Shown: one piece after another, positions 18,063-27,452 of the stretch
Layout: the number at the start of each line of letters is the position of its first letter
How positions within the stretch are numbered: position 1 is the stretch's first letter
Source: Pandoraea thiooxydans
Lineage (GTDB): Bacteria > Pseudomonadota > Gammaproteobacteria > Burkholderiales > Burkholderiaceae
Direction of reading: 5' to 3'
DNA length: 64,000 nt
Assembly: GCF_001931675.1 (NCBI RefSeq)
Contig: NZ_CP014839.1
Location: forward strand, 3,410,001-3,474,000
Position numbers and translations under genes: made by a program
Notes under the pieces: model-generated
Told to the model about the DNA's origin: nothing
The model's database searches: none
The model's input: the letters and a program-made list of their open reading frames with translations, nothing else

Positions 18063-18902
18063 CGCAGCGACGGTGCGGCGCCGGCCGGTGCGGAACACCG
18101 GCGTATCGGCGTAGAAACCGGCATCCTCATTGGCCGGCCACCAGCCGGGAATCCCCAACACGGGAAGCGGAGCGAACATCGCGCTGTGCAACGGCGAGTC
18201 TCGCAGGCTCGCCGCCACCCGTCGGTCGAGCTCGCCGATGCGCTCTGCCGGGGCAAGTGAAAAGAACTCGCCGTCGACCGGCACCACCCAGGCATGCGCG
18301 GTAATCGATTTATAAGGCCGCACCAGCTTTTCCAATAATGCGTGGCCGAATACCAGCGCCTCGCAGCATTGCCCCCAGTCGGCGCGCCGGCCAAGCATTA
18401 GATCGTGCCAATCGAAGCGTCGCAACGTGTCGGCCATCGTCATATCGCTACAGGCAAACAACACGGCATTCTCGTCGAAGAGCGTTGCCGCATCGCGGGC
18501 CCGCCCGCGCTCGGCGCCGATGCCGGCGCGCGCGATCTCCGCTGCCTGACGGGCGTTCAGGCATGCTTTGATGCGCGGAAAAGTCAACCAAATCAAAGCG
18601 TTGAAAAAGTCATGCGGGTTGATTCGCGTGGGCACTTCACCGCTCGCGTGGATGTGCGCCTCATAAGCGCATCCGGCCGGCAAGCTCGCTTGCGGCACGA
18701 ATCGGATCGGCTTGCCGGCCGCGTTGCGCAGGCCGCGGCGGCCAGCCTCGAGATCAAGCGCCGCACGCCAATCGCCGGTGCCGGCGGCATATCGCCCGAC
18801 CGTCGCGGTGGTGGAAAACCAGGGGCGAGCCCAGTCGATGGCAGCCAGCGCGGCGCCGACATCCGTCTGATCGGGCAAAGACGTCAAGCCCGCAACTTCC
18901 AC
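18057..18902 (-). CDS. DUF3025 domain-containing protein
   Basis: This protein of about 281 residues belongs to the uncharacterised DUF3025 family. Recognisable features are [10 protein letters not shown] near the N-terminus, the central [20 protein letters not shown] with [13 protein letters not shown] (family core with His and Asn/Asp residues), NAVLFACSD and a C-terminal [20 protein letters not shown]. No signal peptide or membrane helix is seen. The start is uncertain: GTG at 18902, GTG at 18896 and TTG at 18887 (overlapping the pyrC stop as TTGA) are all possible; an ATG at 18977 would overlap pyrC by 94 bp. Overlap with pyrC implies co-transcription. Function unknown. Confidence 0.8.
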   Translation of the reverse strand: MEVAGLTSLPDQTDVGAALAAIDWARPWFSTTATVGRYAAGTGDWRAALDLEAGRRGLRNAAGKPIRFVPQASLPAGCAYEAHIHASGEVPTRINPHDFFNALIWLTFPRIKACLNARQAAEIARAGIGAERGRARDAATLFDENAVLFACSDMTMADTLRRFDWHDLMLGRRADWGQCCEALVFGHALLEKLVRPYKSITAHAWVVPVDGEFFSLAPAERIGELDRRVAASLRDSPLHSAMFAPLPVLGIPGWWPANEDAGFYADTPVFRTGRRRTVAAC

Positions 18903-19921
18903 GGCAGCACTTCGCCGCCTCGCAGCGGGACGACCGTCGCACCGTCGCCCAGCGGCAACTCCGCAGGTAACGTCCATGGTTCACGGACCAGCTCGATTTT
19001 GTCCGTATTGCGCGGCAACCCATAGAAATCAGGCCCGTGAAAACTGGCAAAGCCTTCGAGCTTGTCCAGCGCGCCAGCCGCCTCGAACGCCTCGGCGTAA
19101 AGCTCGACGGCGTGCAGCGCGGTGTAGCATCCGGCGCAGCCGCAGGCATGCTCTTTCAGGCCGCGCGGATGCGGAGCGCTGTCCGTGCCGAGGAAAAAAC
19201 GCGGACTGCCGGAGGTCGCCGCCGACACCAATGCCTGGCGGTGCACCTCGCGCTTGAGCACCGGCAGGCAGTAATAATGCGGACGGATACCGCCGGTGAA
19301 GATGGCATTGCGGTTGTATAGCAGGTGATGAGCGGTGATGGTCGCGGCGATCGGCCCCTCGGCTTGCCGCACGTAGTCGGCGGCGTCGCGCGTGGTGATG
19401 TGCTCGAAAACCACCTTGAGCGCCGGAAACTGGCGCCGCAACGGCAACATCACCTGATCGATAAACACTTTCTCGCGATCGAAAATATCGATCGCCGAGT
19501 CGGTGACCTCGCCATGCATCAGCAGCGGCATGCCGACTTCCTGCATGGCCTCCAGCGTCCTGGCGCATTTGCCCAGATCGGTGACGCCAGCGTCGGAGTT
19601 GGTGGTCGCTCCGGCCGGGTAGAGCTTCACGCCATGCACGATGCCCGAGTCCCGCGCGCGCCGGATTTCGTCCGGCGGCGTATTGTCAGTCAGATACAGC
19701 GTCATCAGCGGCTCGAAAGCGCAGCCGGCGGGCAGCGCCGCCAGGATGCGCTCCCGGTATGCCTGCGCCTGGGCCGTGGTCGTCACCGGCGGCTTGAGGT
19801 TGGGCATGATGATGGCGCGGGCGAATTGACGGGCGCTGTCGGGCAGCACGCTGCGCAGCGTGGCGCCGTCGCGCACGTGCAAATGCCAGTCGTCGGGCCG
19901 CGTGAGAGTAAGCTGGGTCAT
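18884..19921 (-). CDS. pyrC: Dihydroorotase (type II)
   Basis: PyrC cyclises carbamoyl-aspartate to dihydroorotate in pyrimidine synthesis. The 345-residue product matches the short type II enzymes: DWHLHVRDG (residues about 10-18, first zinc-binding His pair), [25 protein letters not shown] (carbamylated Lys), [21 protein letters not shown] (zinc His), [13 protein letters not shown] and GTDSAPH (catalytic Asp). The ATG at 19921 ([11 protein letters not shown]) is chosen by family length; the frame stays open 207 bp upstream without conserved sequence. A palindrome spans its likely -10 (see 19999-20024), and its leader holds a GC-rich hairpin. Confidence 0.95.
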   Translation of the reverse strand: MTQLTLTRPDDWHLHVRDGATLRSVLPDSARQFARAIIMPNLKPPVTTTAQAQAYRERILAALPAGCAFEPLMTLYLTDNTPPDEIRRARDSGIVHGVKLYPAGATTNSDAGVTDLGKCARTLEAMQEVGMPLLMHGEVTDSAIDIFDREKVFIDQVMLPLRRQFPALKVVFEHITTRDAADYVRQAEGPIAATITAHHLLYNRNAIFTGGIRPHYYCLPVLKREVHRQALVSAATSGSPRFFLGTDSAPHPRGLKEHACGCAGCYTALHAVELYAEAFEAAGALDKLEGFASFHGPDFYGLPRNTDKIELVREPWTLPAELPLGDGATVVPLRGGEVLPWKLRA

Positions 19922-19998
19922 GATCGGTACCAGTGAGGCCGGCTGCCGCCGGCGGCGGCCGGCGCCATGTACGGCGAGGAACGTGAGTGCTATGCTTG

Positions 19999-20024
19999 AA
20001 CAGCCTTTTATTGTAACGGCTGTT
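19999..20024. promoter_or_regulatory. Palindrome spanning the likely pyrC promoter
   Basis: AACAGCC (19999-20005), 12 bp, then GGCTGTT (20018-20024) form a perfect 7-bp inverted repeat. The centre contains minus-strand TACAAT (complement of 20010-20015), a good -10 for pyrC with a leader of about 80 nt. An operator over the promoter is the simplest reading; the same repeat could fold as a hairpin only in a transcript starting further upstream. Confidence 0.45.
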
Positions 20025-20091
20025 GGCGCCGCCGCATCATTGCCGCGGCAGCAGGGGCGACACAGCCGGGATTCGCCTACCGGGTCAGCAC

Positions 20092-20922
20092 ATGTGCCAA
20101 TTGCTGGGGATGAACTGCGCCACCCCAACCGACATCACGTTTTCGTTTACCGGCTTCGCCGCGCGCGGAGGCGTCACCGATCACCATGCCGATGGCTGGG
20201 GCATTGCCTTTTTCGAAGACAAGGCATGCCGTCTCTTTATCGATCATCAGTCCGCCGCGACGTCGCCCATCGCGGAGCTGGTCAAAAGCTACCCGATCAA
20301 ATCGAAAAACGTCATCGCCCATATCCGCAAGGCAACGCAAGGCCGCATCGAGCTGGAGAATTGCCATCCGTTCCAGCGTGAGCTGTGGGGCCGGCACTGG
20401 ATCTTCGCTCACAACGGTGATCTGAAGGACTACCAGCCCTTCCTGAGCGGCGTCTATCAGCCGGTCGGCACCACCGACAGCGAGCTGGCCTTTTGCGACA
20501 TCATGCAGGGCCTGCGCAAGCGATTTCCCGGCTCGCAGCCACCGCTCAACGAGTTATTCCACACGCTCGAGGAGATCACGCGCTCCATTACCCGGCACGG
20601 CGTCTTCAACTATATGCTGTCGAACGGTCAGGCCCTGTTTGCCCATTGCTCGACCCGCCTGCACTATATCGTGCGCCAATGGCCCTTTCAGGCGGCGCAT
20701 CTGATCGACTCCGACATGACCATCGATTTCGCTCAGTACACGACCGAGGCCGACCGCGTGTCGGTCATCGCCACCGCTCCGCTGACCGACAATGAAACCT
20801 GGACCAGCTTTGCCCCCGGCGAACTGATCCTGTTCGAGGCCGGTCAGCCCACGCTGAAAACCGTGGTGCCGATACCCGACGAGGTCCGGCTGAAAAACGC
20901 GCAAAACTCCGCCTGCCTCTAG
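20092..20922 (+). CDS. Class II glutamine amidotransferase (YafJ-like)
   Basis: A stand-alone N-terminal-nucleophile amidotransferase domain of 276 residues. The start is fixed by chemistry: ATG at 20092 gives MCQLLGMN, placing the nucleophile Cys at position 2, where it must be free after Met removal. Further landmarks are [12 protein letters not shown] (about 31-42), [10 protein letters not shown] and FAHNGDL (glutamine and oxyanion residues). There is no synthetase domain attached, so the acceptor of the ammonia is unknown; E. coli YafJ is the nearest named relative I recall. It is divergent from pyrC, and a terminator in the opposite orientation follows it. Confidence 0.9.
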   Translation: MCQLLGMNCATPTDITFSFTGFAARGGVTDHHADGWGIAFFEDKACRLFIDHQSAATSPIAELVKSYPIKSKNVIAHIRKATQGRIELENCHPFQRELWGRHWIFAHNGDLKDYQPFLSGVYQPVGTTDSELAFCDIMQGLRKRFPGSQPPLNELFHTLEEITRSITRHGVFNYMLSNGQALFAHCSTRLHYIVRQWPFQAAHLIDSDMTIDFAQYTTEADRVSVIATAPLTDNETWTSFAPGELILFEAGQPTLKTVVPIPDEVRLKNAQNSACL

Positions 20923-20930
20923 ACCTTCCA

Positions 20931-20959
20931 AAATAAAAAAGCGCGCCGCAGCGCGCTTT
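20931..20959 (-). terminator. Terminator of gltL
   Basis: AAAGCGCGC (20938-20946), loop CGCA, GCGCGCTTT (20951-20959) make a perfect 9-bp stem. The A-rich 20931-20940 gives a U tract on minus-strand transcripts leaving gltL. Confidence 0.8.
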
Positions 20960-20979
20960 GACGTTCGCTCAGGTCCAGC

Positions 20980-21705
20980 TCAGTGCAGGATCTTGGCAAG
21001 AAAATCCTTGGCCCGGTCCGACTTCGGGTTGGCGAAGAAATCTTCCTTGCGATCATCTTCGACGATTGCGCCGTGATCCATGAAAATTACGCGGTGCGCG
21101 ACCTTCCTGGCAAAGCCCATCTCGTGCGTGACGACCATCATCGTCATCCCTTCCCGAGCCAGTTCCACCATCACGTCGAGGACCTCGTTGATCATTTCCG
21201 GATCGAGCGCCGAGGTCGGCTCGTCGAACAGCATTGCAATCGGCTCCATGCATAATGCGCGCGCAATCGCCACGCGCTGCTGCTGGCCACCCGACAGTTG
21301 CCCCGGATATTTGCCCGCGTGCGCCTTGAGCCCGACCCGGTCGAGGAGCTTCATGCCCTTCTCCATCGCCTCGTCCTTGCTGCGCCCCAGCACCTTGATT
21401 TGCGCGAGCGTCAGGTTCTCGGTGATCGACAGATGCGGGAACAGCTCGAAATGCTGGAAAACCATGCCCACGCGCGAGCGCAGCTTGGCCAGATTCGTCT
21501 TGGGCGCGCCCACGGAAATGCCGTCGACGATGATTTCCCCTTGCTGAAACGGCTCCAGACCGTTGACGGTTTTGATCAAGGTCGATTTGCCCGACCCCGA
21601 CGGCCCGCACACCACGACCACCTCGCCTTTTTTCACTTCAGTGGTGCAATCGGTCAGCACCTGAAACTGACCGTACCACTTCGAGACGTTCTTGAGTGAA
21701 ATCAT
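20980..21705 (-). CDS. gltL: Amino-acid ABC transporter ATP-binding protein (GltL-like)
   Basis: The 241-residue ATPase of a polar amino-acid importer, closest to GltL of the glutamate/aspartate system. It has [10 protein letters not shown] (Walker A), Q-loop [29 protein letters not shown] (signature), [13 protein letters not shown] (Walker B) and VVTHEMGFA (H-loop). AAGGA stands 7 bases before the ATG at 21705; the frame is open further upstream but without conserved sequence. Normally gltI, gltJ and gltK lie between gdhA and gltL in Burkholderia; here no substrate-binding or permease gene is present, and the gap to gdhA is only 273 bp. The protein may serve permeases encoded elsewhere or be a leftover of a deleted operon. 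Confidence 0.88.
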   Translation of the reverse strand: MISLKNVSKWYGQFQVLTDCTTEVKKGEVVVVCGPSGSGKSTLIKTVNGLEPFQQGEIIVDGISVGAPKTNLAKLRSRVGMVFQHFELFPHLSITENLTLAQIKVLGRSKDEAMEKGMKLLDRVGLKAHAGKYPGQLSGGQQQRVAIARALCMEPIAMLFDEPTSALDPEMINEVLDVMVELAREGMTMMVVTHEMGFARKVAHRVIFMDHGAIVEDDRKEDFFANPKSDRAKDFLAKILH

Positions 21706-21860
21706 TTCACAATCCTTTGTTGAAGACTTCTCGTCCGCCGCGTATCCCGCCGGTCCGGACGATCCCGGCATGATACGCCGCCTGTGCCCACATGCAGGCT
21801 GAAGGCGGCATATCTGTCGGCCCGTGGCAGACACGAACAGCTCGGATCGCCCTTCAACAA

Positions 21861-21888
21861 ACACAAAGGGGGCTGTGAAAGCCCCCTT
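21861..21888 (-). terminator. Terminator of gdhA
   Basis: AAGGGGGC (21866-21873), 7-base loop, GCCCCCTT (21881-21888), followed on the minus strand by a T-rich TTTGTGTTTG. It lies about 90 bp after the gdhA stop and separates gdhA from gltL. Confidence 0.75.
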
Positions 21889-21978
21889 GAAATGATCATT
21901 CAAAGTCCGCCGGAACACGCAATTCTCGGACGGAGCCAACGCTGGGGCGATGGCTCCGGCATGCCGGCGAAATACAAC

Positions 21979-23265
21979 TCAGGGATACAGGCCGCGCATC
22001 TGACGCGCCTGCAGGATTCGTGTACAGGCCACGATAAAGGCAGCGGTACGCAGCGATACCTTGTGGTCCTGGGCCACGTGCCACACCCCGTCGAACGCTT
22101 CACGCATGATGCGCTCCAGGCGGTGGTTGATCTCCTCTTCGGTCCAGAAGAAGCTGGAGAAATCCTGCACCCATTCGAAATAGCTGACCGTGACGCCACC
22201 CGCGTTGGCGACCACGTCCGGCACCACCAGCGTGCCGTTTTCGTGCAGGATGTCGTCCGCCTCGGGCGTGGTCGGGCCATTGGCCCCTTCGACCACGATC
22301 TTGGCGCGAATCTGCCCGGCATTATGTTGGGTAATCTGCCCTTCGAGCGCGGCCGGAATCAGAAACTCGCAGTCCAGCCCCCAAAATTCGCTGTCCGGAA
22401 TCTTGTCGGCGCGAGCGAAGCCGCCGACCCCGCCGGTCTCGGCCACGTGCGCGAGCAGCGCCGGCACGTCGAGGCCGCCGCCGTTGTAGATCGTACCGGT
22501 GTGATCCTGCACGCCGACCACCTGCGCCCCGGCCTCATGGAACAGGCGCGCGGCAATGCCGCCCACGTTGCCGAAGCCCTGCACGATGACGCGCGCACCC
22601 TTCACTTCCAGGCCAATATGCCGGGCCGCCTCGCAGCTCACCACGAACACGCCGCGGCCGGTCGCTTCACGACGTCCCAGGCTGCCGCCCAGCGAAATCG
22701 GCTTGCCGGTGACGACCCCGCTGGCGGTGGATCCCTCGTTCATCGAGTAGGTATCCATCATCCACGCCATGATCTGCTCATTGGTGTTGACGTCGGGCGC
22801 GGGAATATCCTTGGTCGGCCCGATGATGATATTGATTTCGCTGGTGTAGCGGCGCGTCACGCGCTCGAGTTCGGCCATCGACAGCTTGCGCGGATCCAGC
22901 CGGATGCCGCCCTTGGCGCCGCCATACGGCACATTGACCGCGGCGTTCTTGACCGACATCCAGGCCGACAGCGCCATCACTTCCGACAACGTCACATCCT
23001 GGTGAAAGCGCACGCCGCCCTTGCCCGGGCCGCGCGAGGTGTTGTGCTGCACGCGATAGCCTTCGAAGTGGGCGATCGTGCCGTTGTCCAGCTCGATCGG
23101 CACATCGACGATCAGAATGCGCTTGGGACGCTTGAGGGTCTCGACCCAGCGCGACAACGAACCAAGATAGGGGGTGACGCGATCGACCTGTTGCAGGTAA
23201 ATCCCCCACGGGCCCAGGTCGTCGGGTCGCAGGTAGGAAGGCAAGGCATGGGTGGTTTGGGACAT
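21979..23265 (-). CDS. gdhA: Glu/Leu/Phe/Val dehydrogenase (glutamate dehydrogenase)
   Basis: The enzyme interconverts glutamate and 2-oxoglutarate plus ammonia with NAD(P). The 428 residues show [20 protein letters not shown] (substrate site), [14 protein letters not shown] with the catalytic Lys, [13 protein letters not shown] (catalytic Asp), [10 protein letters not shown] and the dinucleotide-binding VQGFGNVGG. Length and the PDVNT form fit the catabolic-type hexameric enzymes of this family. A LysR gene ends 174 bp upstream on the same strand, and the gap may hold the regulated promoter. The downstream neighbour is gltL, behind a terminator. Confidence 0.94.
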   Translation of the reverse strand: MSQTTHALPSYLRPDDLGPWGIYLQQVDRVTPYLGSLSRWVETLKRPKRILIVDVPIELDNGTIAHFEGYRVQHNTSRGPGKGGVRFHQDVTLSEVMALSAWMSVKNAAVNVPYGGAKGGIRLDPRKLSMAELERVTRRYTSEINIIIGPTKDIPAPDVNTNEQIMAWMMDTYSMNEGSTASGVVTGKPISLGGSLGRREATGRGVFVVSCEAARHIGLEVKGARVIVQGFGNVGGIAARLFHEAGAQVVGVQDHTGTIYNGGGLDVPALLAHVAETGGVGGFARADKIPDSEFWGLDCEFLIPAALEGQITQHNAGQIRAKIVVEGANGPTTPEADDILHENGTLVVPDVVANAGGVTVSYFEWVQDFSSFFWTEEEINHRLERIMREAFDGVWHVAQDHKVSLRTAAFIVACTRILQARQMRGLYP

Positions 23266-23439
23266 CGGTGATCTCCAGCATCTGGGTTACCGCGACAGCC
23301 CCCGCCATCCAGAAGATGGCAAAGGGCCGGGACTCGTGATCCTGATTCGCGTTGCCGCATCGACGCTGTGTTTGTCGATACGACTGGGCGCACTTTAAAA
23401 AAACCCAGGCCAAGAATCCAATGCCAATTTCACATGCTT

Positions 23440-24453
23440 CTATGCAATTTTTGCATAATCATTCGACGATTCCGCGCTACCGGCCATGCCGCTAACGGCT
23501 TCCCATAACGCCTGCATCGCGTCGCGCTTGGCGCGATCGCGCCGGCTGCGCGCTTCGCCGAACGCCAGGCGGTCCCGATACAGGCGAATCTCCATCTCCA
23601 GATGCAGGTCGCCAGCGTTCGCTGTCCGTTCTTTAGGTGCGATGCGCGTCGCGCCATCGAGCCGTACCAATTGGCCCTGTTTCACCTCATCGGTCACGGC
23701 ACTGTGCGGCAGGAAGGCCACGCCGTGTCCGGCCAGCGCCATCGATTTGAGCGCTTCGGCCATATCGGTTTCGTAGCACTTGTCCAGATGCGGCGCCGCG
23801 GCCGCATCGGCCAGCAACAAATCGGCCATGCGCCCCAAATACGCGTTCGGCGTATAGGCCAGATACGGCACCGGCGCGGCGGACGTACCCGGCAGACGGT
23901 ACAAGGGCTTGCCTTGCGCATTCGTTGCGCTGTAGGGGTCGAAGGACTCGGCGCCGAGAATCAGCTTGTCGTAGCGGGCCGCATCGAGCTGCAGCGGCTG
24001 GCGCGGGTGGTAATAGCACATCAGCAGATCGCACCCGCCGTCGGTCAGCGACATTGCCGCGTCGTGCACATTCAGCGCCCGCAGCCGGCAGCGCAGCTTG
24101 CCCACGCGCTGTTCCAGGGTCTCGAGCCAGCGGGGGAAGAAGGTCAGCGACAGCGTATGCGGCACGGCAAAATCGATCACCGAGGCATCGGCCGAGCGCT
24201 GCTCGCGCAGCAGCGCTCGTGCCTCCTGGGCCTGCGCCAGCAGGGTGAGCGCCTGCTCGTAGAACACTTCGCCGGCTGGCGTCAGGTTGGTCGGGTAGCT
24301 GGAGCGATCGATCAATTCACTGCCGAGCCATGCCTCGAGCGCCTGGATGCGCCGCGAGAACGCCGGCTGAGTCACGTGCCGCAGTTCGGCAGAGCGGCTG
24401 AAACTGCGTGTCTTCGCCAGCGACACGAAATCCTCTAGCCATTTGATTTCCAT
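23440..24453 (-). CDS. LysR-family transcriptional regulator (HypT-like)
   Basis: This 337-residue regulator has an N-terminal winged helix-turn-helix (about residues 1-60: EIKWLEDFVSLAKTRSFSRS, then TQPAFSRRIQALEAWLG) and a C-terminal effector domain. The pattern SELIDRSSYPTNLTPAGEVF is like that of HypT (YjiE), a hypochlorite-responsive LysR protein, although I cannot check the Met/Cys residues by alignment. It sits between the Atm1-type exporter (24 bp upstream) and gdhA (174 bp downstream) on one strand, a place that suggests control of gdhA. A perfect palindrome overlaps its own stop codon. Confidence 0.85.
   Translation of the reverse strand: MEIKWLEDFVSLAKTRSFSRSAELRHVTQPAFSRRIQALEAWLGSELIDRSSYPTNLTPAGEVFYEQALTLLAQAQEARALLREQRSADASVIDFAVPHTLSLTFFPRWLETLEQRVGKLRCRLRALNVHDAAMSLTDGGCDLLMCYYHPRQPLQLDAARYDKLILGAESFDPYSATNAQGKPLYRLPGTSAAPVPYLAYTPNAYLGRMADLLLADAAAAPHLDKCYETDMAEALKSMALAGHGVAFLPHSAVTDEVKQGQLVRLDGATRIAPKERTANAGDLHLEMEIRLYRDRLAFGEARSRRDRAKRDAMQALWEAVSGMAGSAESSNDYAKIA
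23441..23457. promoter_or_regulatory. Palindrome between the LysR gene and gdhA
   Basis: TATGCAA-TTT-TTGCATA is a perfect inverted repeat with 7-bp arms, overlapping the last codons of the LysR gene and lying about 176 bp upstream of gdhA. It contains the T-N11-A spacing typical of LysR boxes. As a site for the adjacent regulator it is plausible but unproven; its coding overlap means it could also be chance. Confidence 0.35.
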
Positions 24454-24477
24454 GGTGCCCCTTCCCCGGTTGCAGGC

Positions 24478-26385
24478 TCAAGCCGATGCGGCTACCGCCG
24501 GCGCTACATCGGCTGCCATCTCGTCATCCCGATCGTCGCGCCGTTGCTGCAGCCACCACATTTGCGCATACAGCCCGCCGGCCTGCAGCAACGATTCGTG
24601 CGTGCCGCGCTCGACGATGCGCCCCTTGTCCAGCACGAGAATCTGCTGGGCATGCACCACGGTCGAGAGCCGATGCGCAATCACCAGCGTGGTGCGCTCT
24701 TGCGCGATTTGCCGCAACTCCGTCTGGATCGCCTGCTCCGAGCGTGAGTCGAGTGCCGACGTTGCCTCATCGAAAATCAGGATATGCGGGTTCTTCAGGA
24801 TCGTTCGCGCGATCGCGACCCGCTGCTTTTCGCCTCCGGAGAGCTTCAGGCCGCGCTCGCCGACCATTGACTCATAGCCGGCGGGCAGGCTCTCGATAAA
24901 GTCGTGAATGTGAGCAGCACGCGCCGCGGCGATGACCGCCTCGCGATCGGCCGACGGATTGCCATAGGCGATGTTGTAGTAGATCGTGTCGTTGAAGAGC
25001 ACGGTGTCCTGAGGCACGATCCCAATCGTCGCGCGCAGCGAATCCTGCGTCACTTCGCGAATATCTTGCCCGTCGATAGTGATGCGGCCGGCGTTGGCCC
25101 CGCCGGCGTATCCGACATCGTAGAAGCGAAACAACAGTCGCGACAGCGTCGACTTGCCCGACCCGCTGTGACCGACCACCGCGGTGGTGGTGCCGGCCTG
25201 GATCCTGAAATCGACGTCGAACAATATCTGCCGTGCCGGCTCATAACCGAAATTGACATGCTCGAAACGCACCTCTCCGCCGCGGCACATCAGCGGCTGC
25301 GCGCCGGGGGCGTCCGCCACCTCGCGATTGGCGTCGAGCAGCGAAAACATCCGATCCATGTCGGTCAAAGCCTGCTTGAGCTCGCGGTAGATCACACCCA
25401 GAAAATTCAGCGGGATGTACAACTGCAGCATAAAAGTATTGACCAGCACCAGGTCGCCCAGCGTCATGCGCCCGCTCATCACCTCCCCGGTCGCATGCCA
25501 GAGAATCAGCACCAGTCCGCTGGCAATGATCACCTGCTGGCCAAAATTGAGCACCGACAGGGAGTTCTGCGAGCGTATCGCGGCGTTGCGATAGCGCTTG
25601 AGATTTTCGTCGTAGCGGCGCGCCTCGAAGTCTTCGTTGCTGAAATACTTGACGGTCTCGTAGTTGATCAGCGAATCGATCGCCCGTGTATTGGCCTTCG
25701 AGTCGAGTTCGTTCATGGTGCGGCGAAAATGCGTGCGCCACTCGGTCACCCGCACGGTGAAAGCAATATAGAGCGCCAGCGCCACCAGCGTCACCACGAC
25801 ATAAAAAATGTCGTAATGAATAAAAAAGTAGCCCAGCACCAATCCGACTTCGATCAAGGTCGGCAAGATGCTGTACAGCGAATAGGAAATGATCGATTGG
25901 ATGCCGCGCGTGCCCCGCTCGATATCGCGGCTCATGCCGCCGGTCTGCCGCTCGAGATGAAAGCGCAGCGAGAGCGAATGCAGATGCCGGAACACCTTGA
26001 GCGCGATTTGCCGCACCGCGCTCTCCGTGACCTTGGAAAATAGAATCTCCCGCAATTCAGTAAACAGCGAAGTCGACAGCCGCAATACACCGTAAGCAAC
26101 GACCAGCAGCCCGACACCACCGACCATCACAAGGGCCGGCGTTTGCTGTGCGCGCGCCAGCGTCGAGAGTTGGGCGAAGCCGGTCAGATGATCGACGATA
26201 TGCTTCATGAGCACGGGGACGCCGAGATTGGCAACCTTGGCCCCAATCAGGCACAGTAAAGCAAAGCCTACCCGCCCCTTGAAGTCGATCAGGTAGGGGA
26301 ACAGCGAGCGAAGAATCTGCCAATCGCTGCGCGACTTGCTCTGCGACGAGGGAAGCGGCGAATCGGCGTGGGCGTACCGGCGCAT
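24478..26385 (-). CDS. Atm1-type ABC exporter (fused membrane and ATPase domains)
   Basis: A half-transporter of 635 residues, active as a homodimer in the inner membrane. Residues about 25-330 hold six membrane helices. The C-terminal ATPase has [20 protein letters not shown] (Walker A), the Q-loop GIVPQDTVLFNDTIYYNIAY, GERGLKLSGGEKQRVAIART (signature), ILIFDEATSALD (Walker B) and IAHRLSTV (H-loop). The YYNIAYG and RGLKLSGGEKQ forms match the Atm1/ABCB7 group, whose bacterial members export glutathione conjugates or heavy-metal adducts; MsbA-like lipid flipping is the alternative. It precedes the LysR gene by 24 bp and is divergent from a thioesterase gene. Confidence 0.87.
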   Translation of the reverse strand: MRRYAHADSPLPSSQSKSRSDWQILRSLFPYLIDFKGRVGFALLCLIGAKVANLGVPVLMKHIVDHLTGFAQLSTLARAQQTPALVMVGGVGLLVVAYGVLRLSTSLFTELREILFSKVTESAVRQIALKVFRHLHSLSLRFHLERQTGGMSRDIERGTRGIQSIISYSLYSILPTLIEVGLVLGYFFIHYDIFYVVVTLVALALYIAFTVRVTEWRTHFRRTMNELDSKANTRAIDSLINYETVKYFSNEDFEARRYDENLKRYRNAAIRSQNSLSVLNFGQQVIIASGLVLILWHATGEVMSGRMTLGDLVLVNTFMLQLYIPLNFLGVIYRELKQALTDMDRMFSLLDANREVADAPGAQPLMCRGGEVRFEHVNFGYEPARQILFDVDFRIQAGTTTAVVGHSGSGKSTLSRLLFRFYDVGYAGGANAGRITIDGQDIREVTQDSLRATIGIVPQDTVLFNDTIYYNIAYGNPSADREAVIAAARAAHIHDFIESLPAGYESMVGERGLKLSGGEKQRVAIARTILKNPHILIFDEATSALDSRSEQAIQTELRQIAQERTTLVIAHRLSTVVHAQQILVLDKGRIVERGTHESLLQAGGLYAQMWWLQQRRDDRDDEMAADVAPAVAASA

Positions 26386-26492
26386 GGATTTATCGAGTCG
26401 GGATTTTGAGATGAGAAACGGGTATATTCTCGCAGAAGCCGGAGCCTCGCGCTGACGGCCCCCGCAACCGCCTCTGAATCAGGATCCCCCCT

Positions 26493-26894
26493 ATGGAATC
26501 GACCAACCTCCCTTCCCTGCCCGAGAACAAGCTGCCCACGCTGCGAGTCATGCCGATGCCGGCCGACGCCAACGTCCATGGCGACGTTTTCGGTGGTTGG
26601 ATCATGGCCCAGGTCGACATCGCCGGCTCGATTCCGGCCACCGAACGCGCCAACGGACGGGTCGCGACGATCGCGGTGAATTCATTTCTGTTCAAGCAGC
26701 CGGTCTTCGTCGGCGACCTGCTCAGTTTCTACGCGCAAATCATCAAGACCGGCACCACCTCGATTACCGTCGACGTCGAGGTTTATGCGCAGCGCACCCG
26801 TTTGTCGCATGAAATCGTCAAGGTAACCGAAGCCACCCTGACCTATGTCGCCACCGACGAGCACCGCAAGCGCCGTCCGCTGCCCCCCGTGTAG
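26493..26894 (+). CDS. yciA: Acyl-CoA thioesterase (YciA-like hotdog fold)
   Basis: The 133-residue protein hydrolyses acyl-CoA to free acid and CoA. NVHGDVFGGWIMAQVDIAGS (residues about 28-47) is the hotdog-fold active-site segment with the catalytic Asp, and FKQPVFVGDLLSFYAQI and VDVEVYAQRT follow as in YciA. It normally forms a trimer of dimers. The gene is alone, divergent from the Atm1-type exporter, and followed by a long gene-free stretch. The substrate range cannot be read from the sequence. Confidence 0.88.
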   Translation: MESTNLPSLPENKLPTLRVMPMPADANVHGDVFGGWIMAQVDIAGSIPATERANGRVATIAVNSFLFKQPVFVGDLLSFYAQIIKTGTTSITVDVEVYAQRTRLSHEIVKVTEATLTYVATDEHRKRRPLPPV

Positions 26895-27452
26895 CACCGC
26901 GCCCGAGTGCGGGTGCAATACGTCTCATACGTCCGATACGTAGCGAAGCACGCCATAGCGTTACCGCACTCAATCCGCGTCAAGGGGCGGCGCTCGGCGG
27001 CCGCCCCCGCCACACGTCCGTCCCGCCAGCTCAAGCCCATCCGTTGTCATCGACACCACCACGCCCTCACTGACTCTGCCGTATGCAGCGCGTCAATCAG
27101 ACGAACTCGAAACAAGAAATTTTATATTTATAATCAATCATTTAAAAAATTTCCCTGGGTGAACTTTCAGGGTTTCTGCAAGCTCGCTCGTACAATCAAG
27201 CTTTCTTGCGATAGCGTTATAGGGAGGATGACCGGCGTTGAAAGGTTCGCGATACAGCTCAGTTCAACCGCCAGTCAACCTCCTAAAATTGCGATCATCA
27301 TGCGTGGTTGATAGTCGCTGAGGCTACTCACAAAAAAAGCTGCACCATTCCAAAGCAAGAAAATGCAGCGTGGAGCAATCGTAAAAAAATCGGTCATTTC
27401 ATGACGAAGAGCAGGCCGCATTCGCGCCGGAGCACAGGGAGTTGCAGCACGC
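26895..27452. other. Gene-free, partly AT-rich interval
   Basis: No convincing gene lies here. From about 27100 to 27410 the sequence is much richer in A and T than the flanks, with TATAAT at 27129-27134 (no -35), and a CCCTG/CAGGG hairpin at 27153-27172. At 26918-26941 the hexamer ATACGT occurs three times with a strict 9-bp period. A 28-codon frame beginning at 27227 has GGGAGG directly touching its ATG, too close to work. The stretch could be a decayed insertion or hold an unrecognised small RNA. Confidence 0.5.

Noticed and set aside
21703-21939. Longer gltL start at 21939 (78 more residues)
   Set aside because: The extension crosses the gdhA terminator and lacks family likeness; AAGGA is correctly spaced before ATG 21705.
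26918-26941. ATACGT repeats as a CRISPR array
   Set aside because: Repeats are 6 bp with 3-bp spacers, far too short; no cas genes are in the window.
27227-27311. Small peptide frame MTGVERFAIQLS... in the AT-rich gap
   Set aside because: GGGAGG abuts the ATG with no spacing, there is no clear promoter and no known family.
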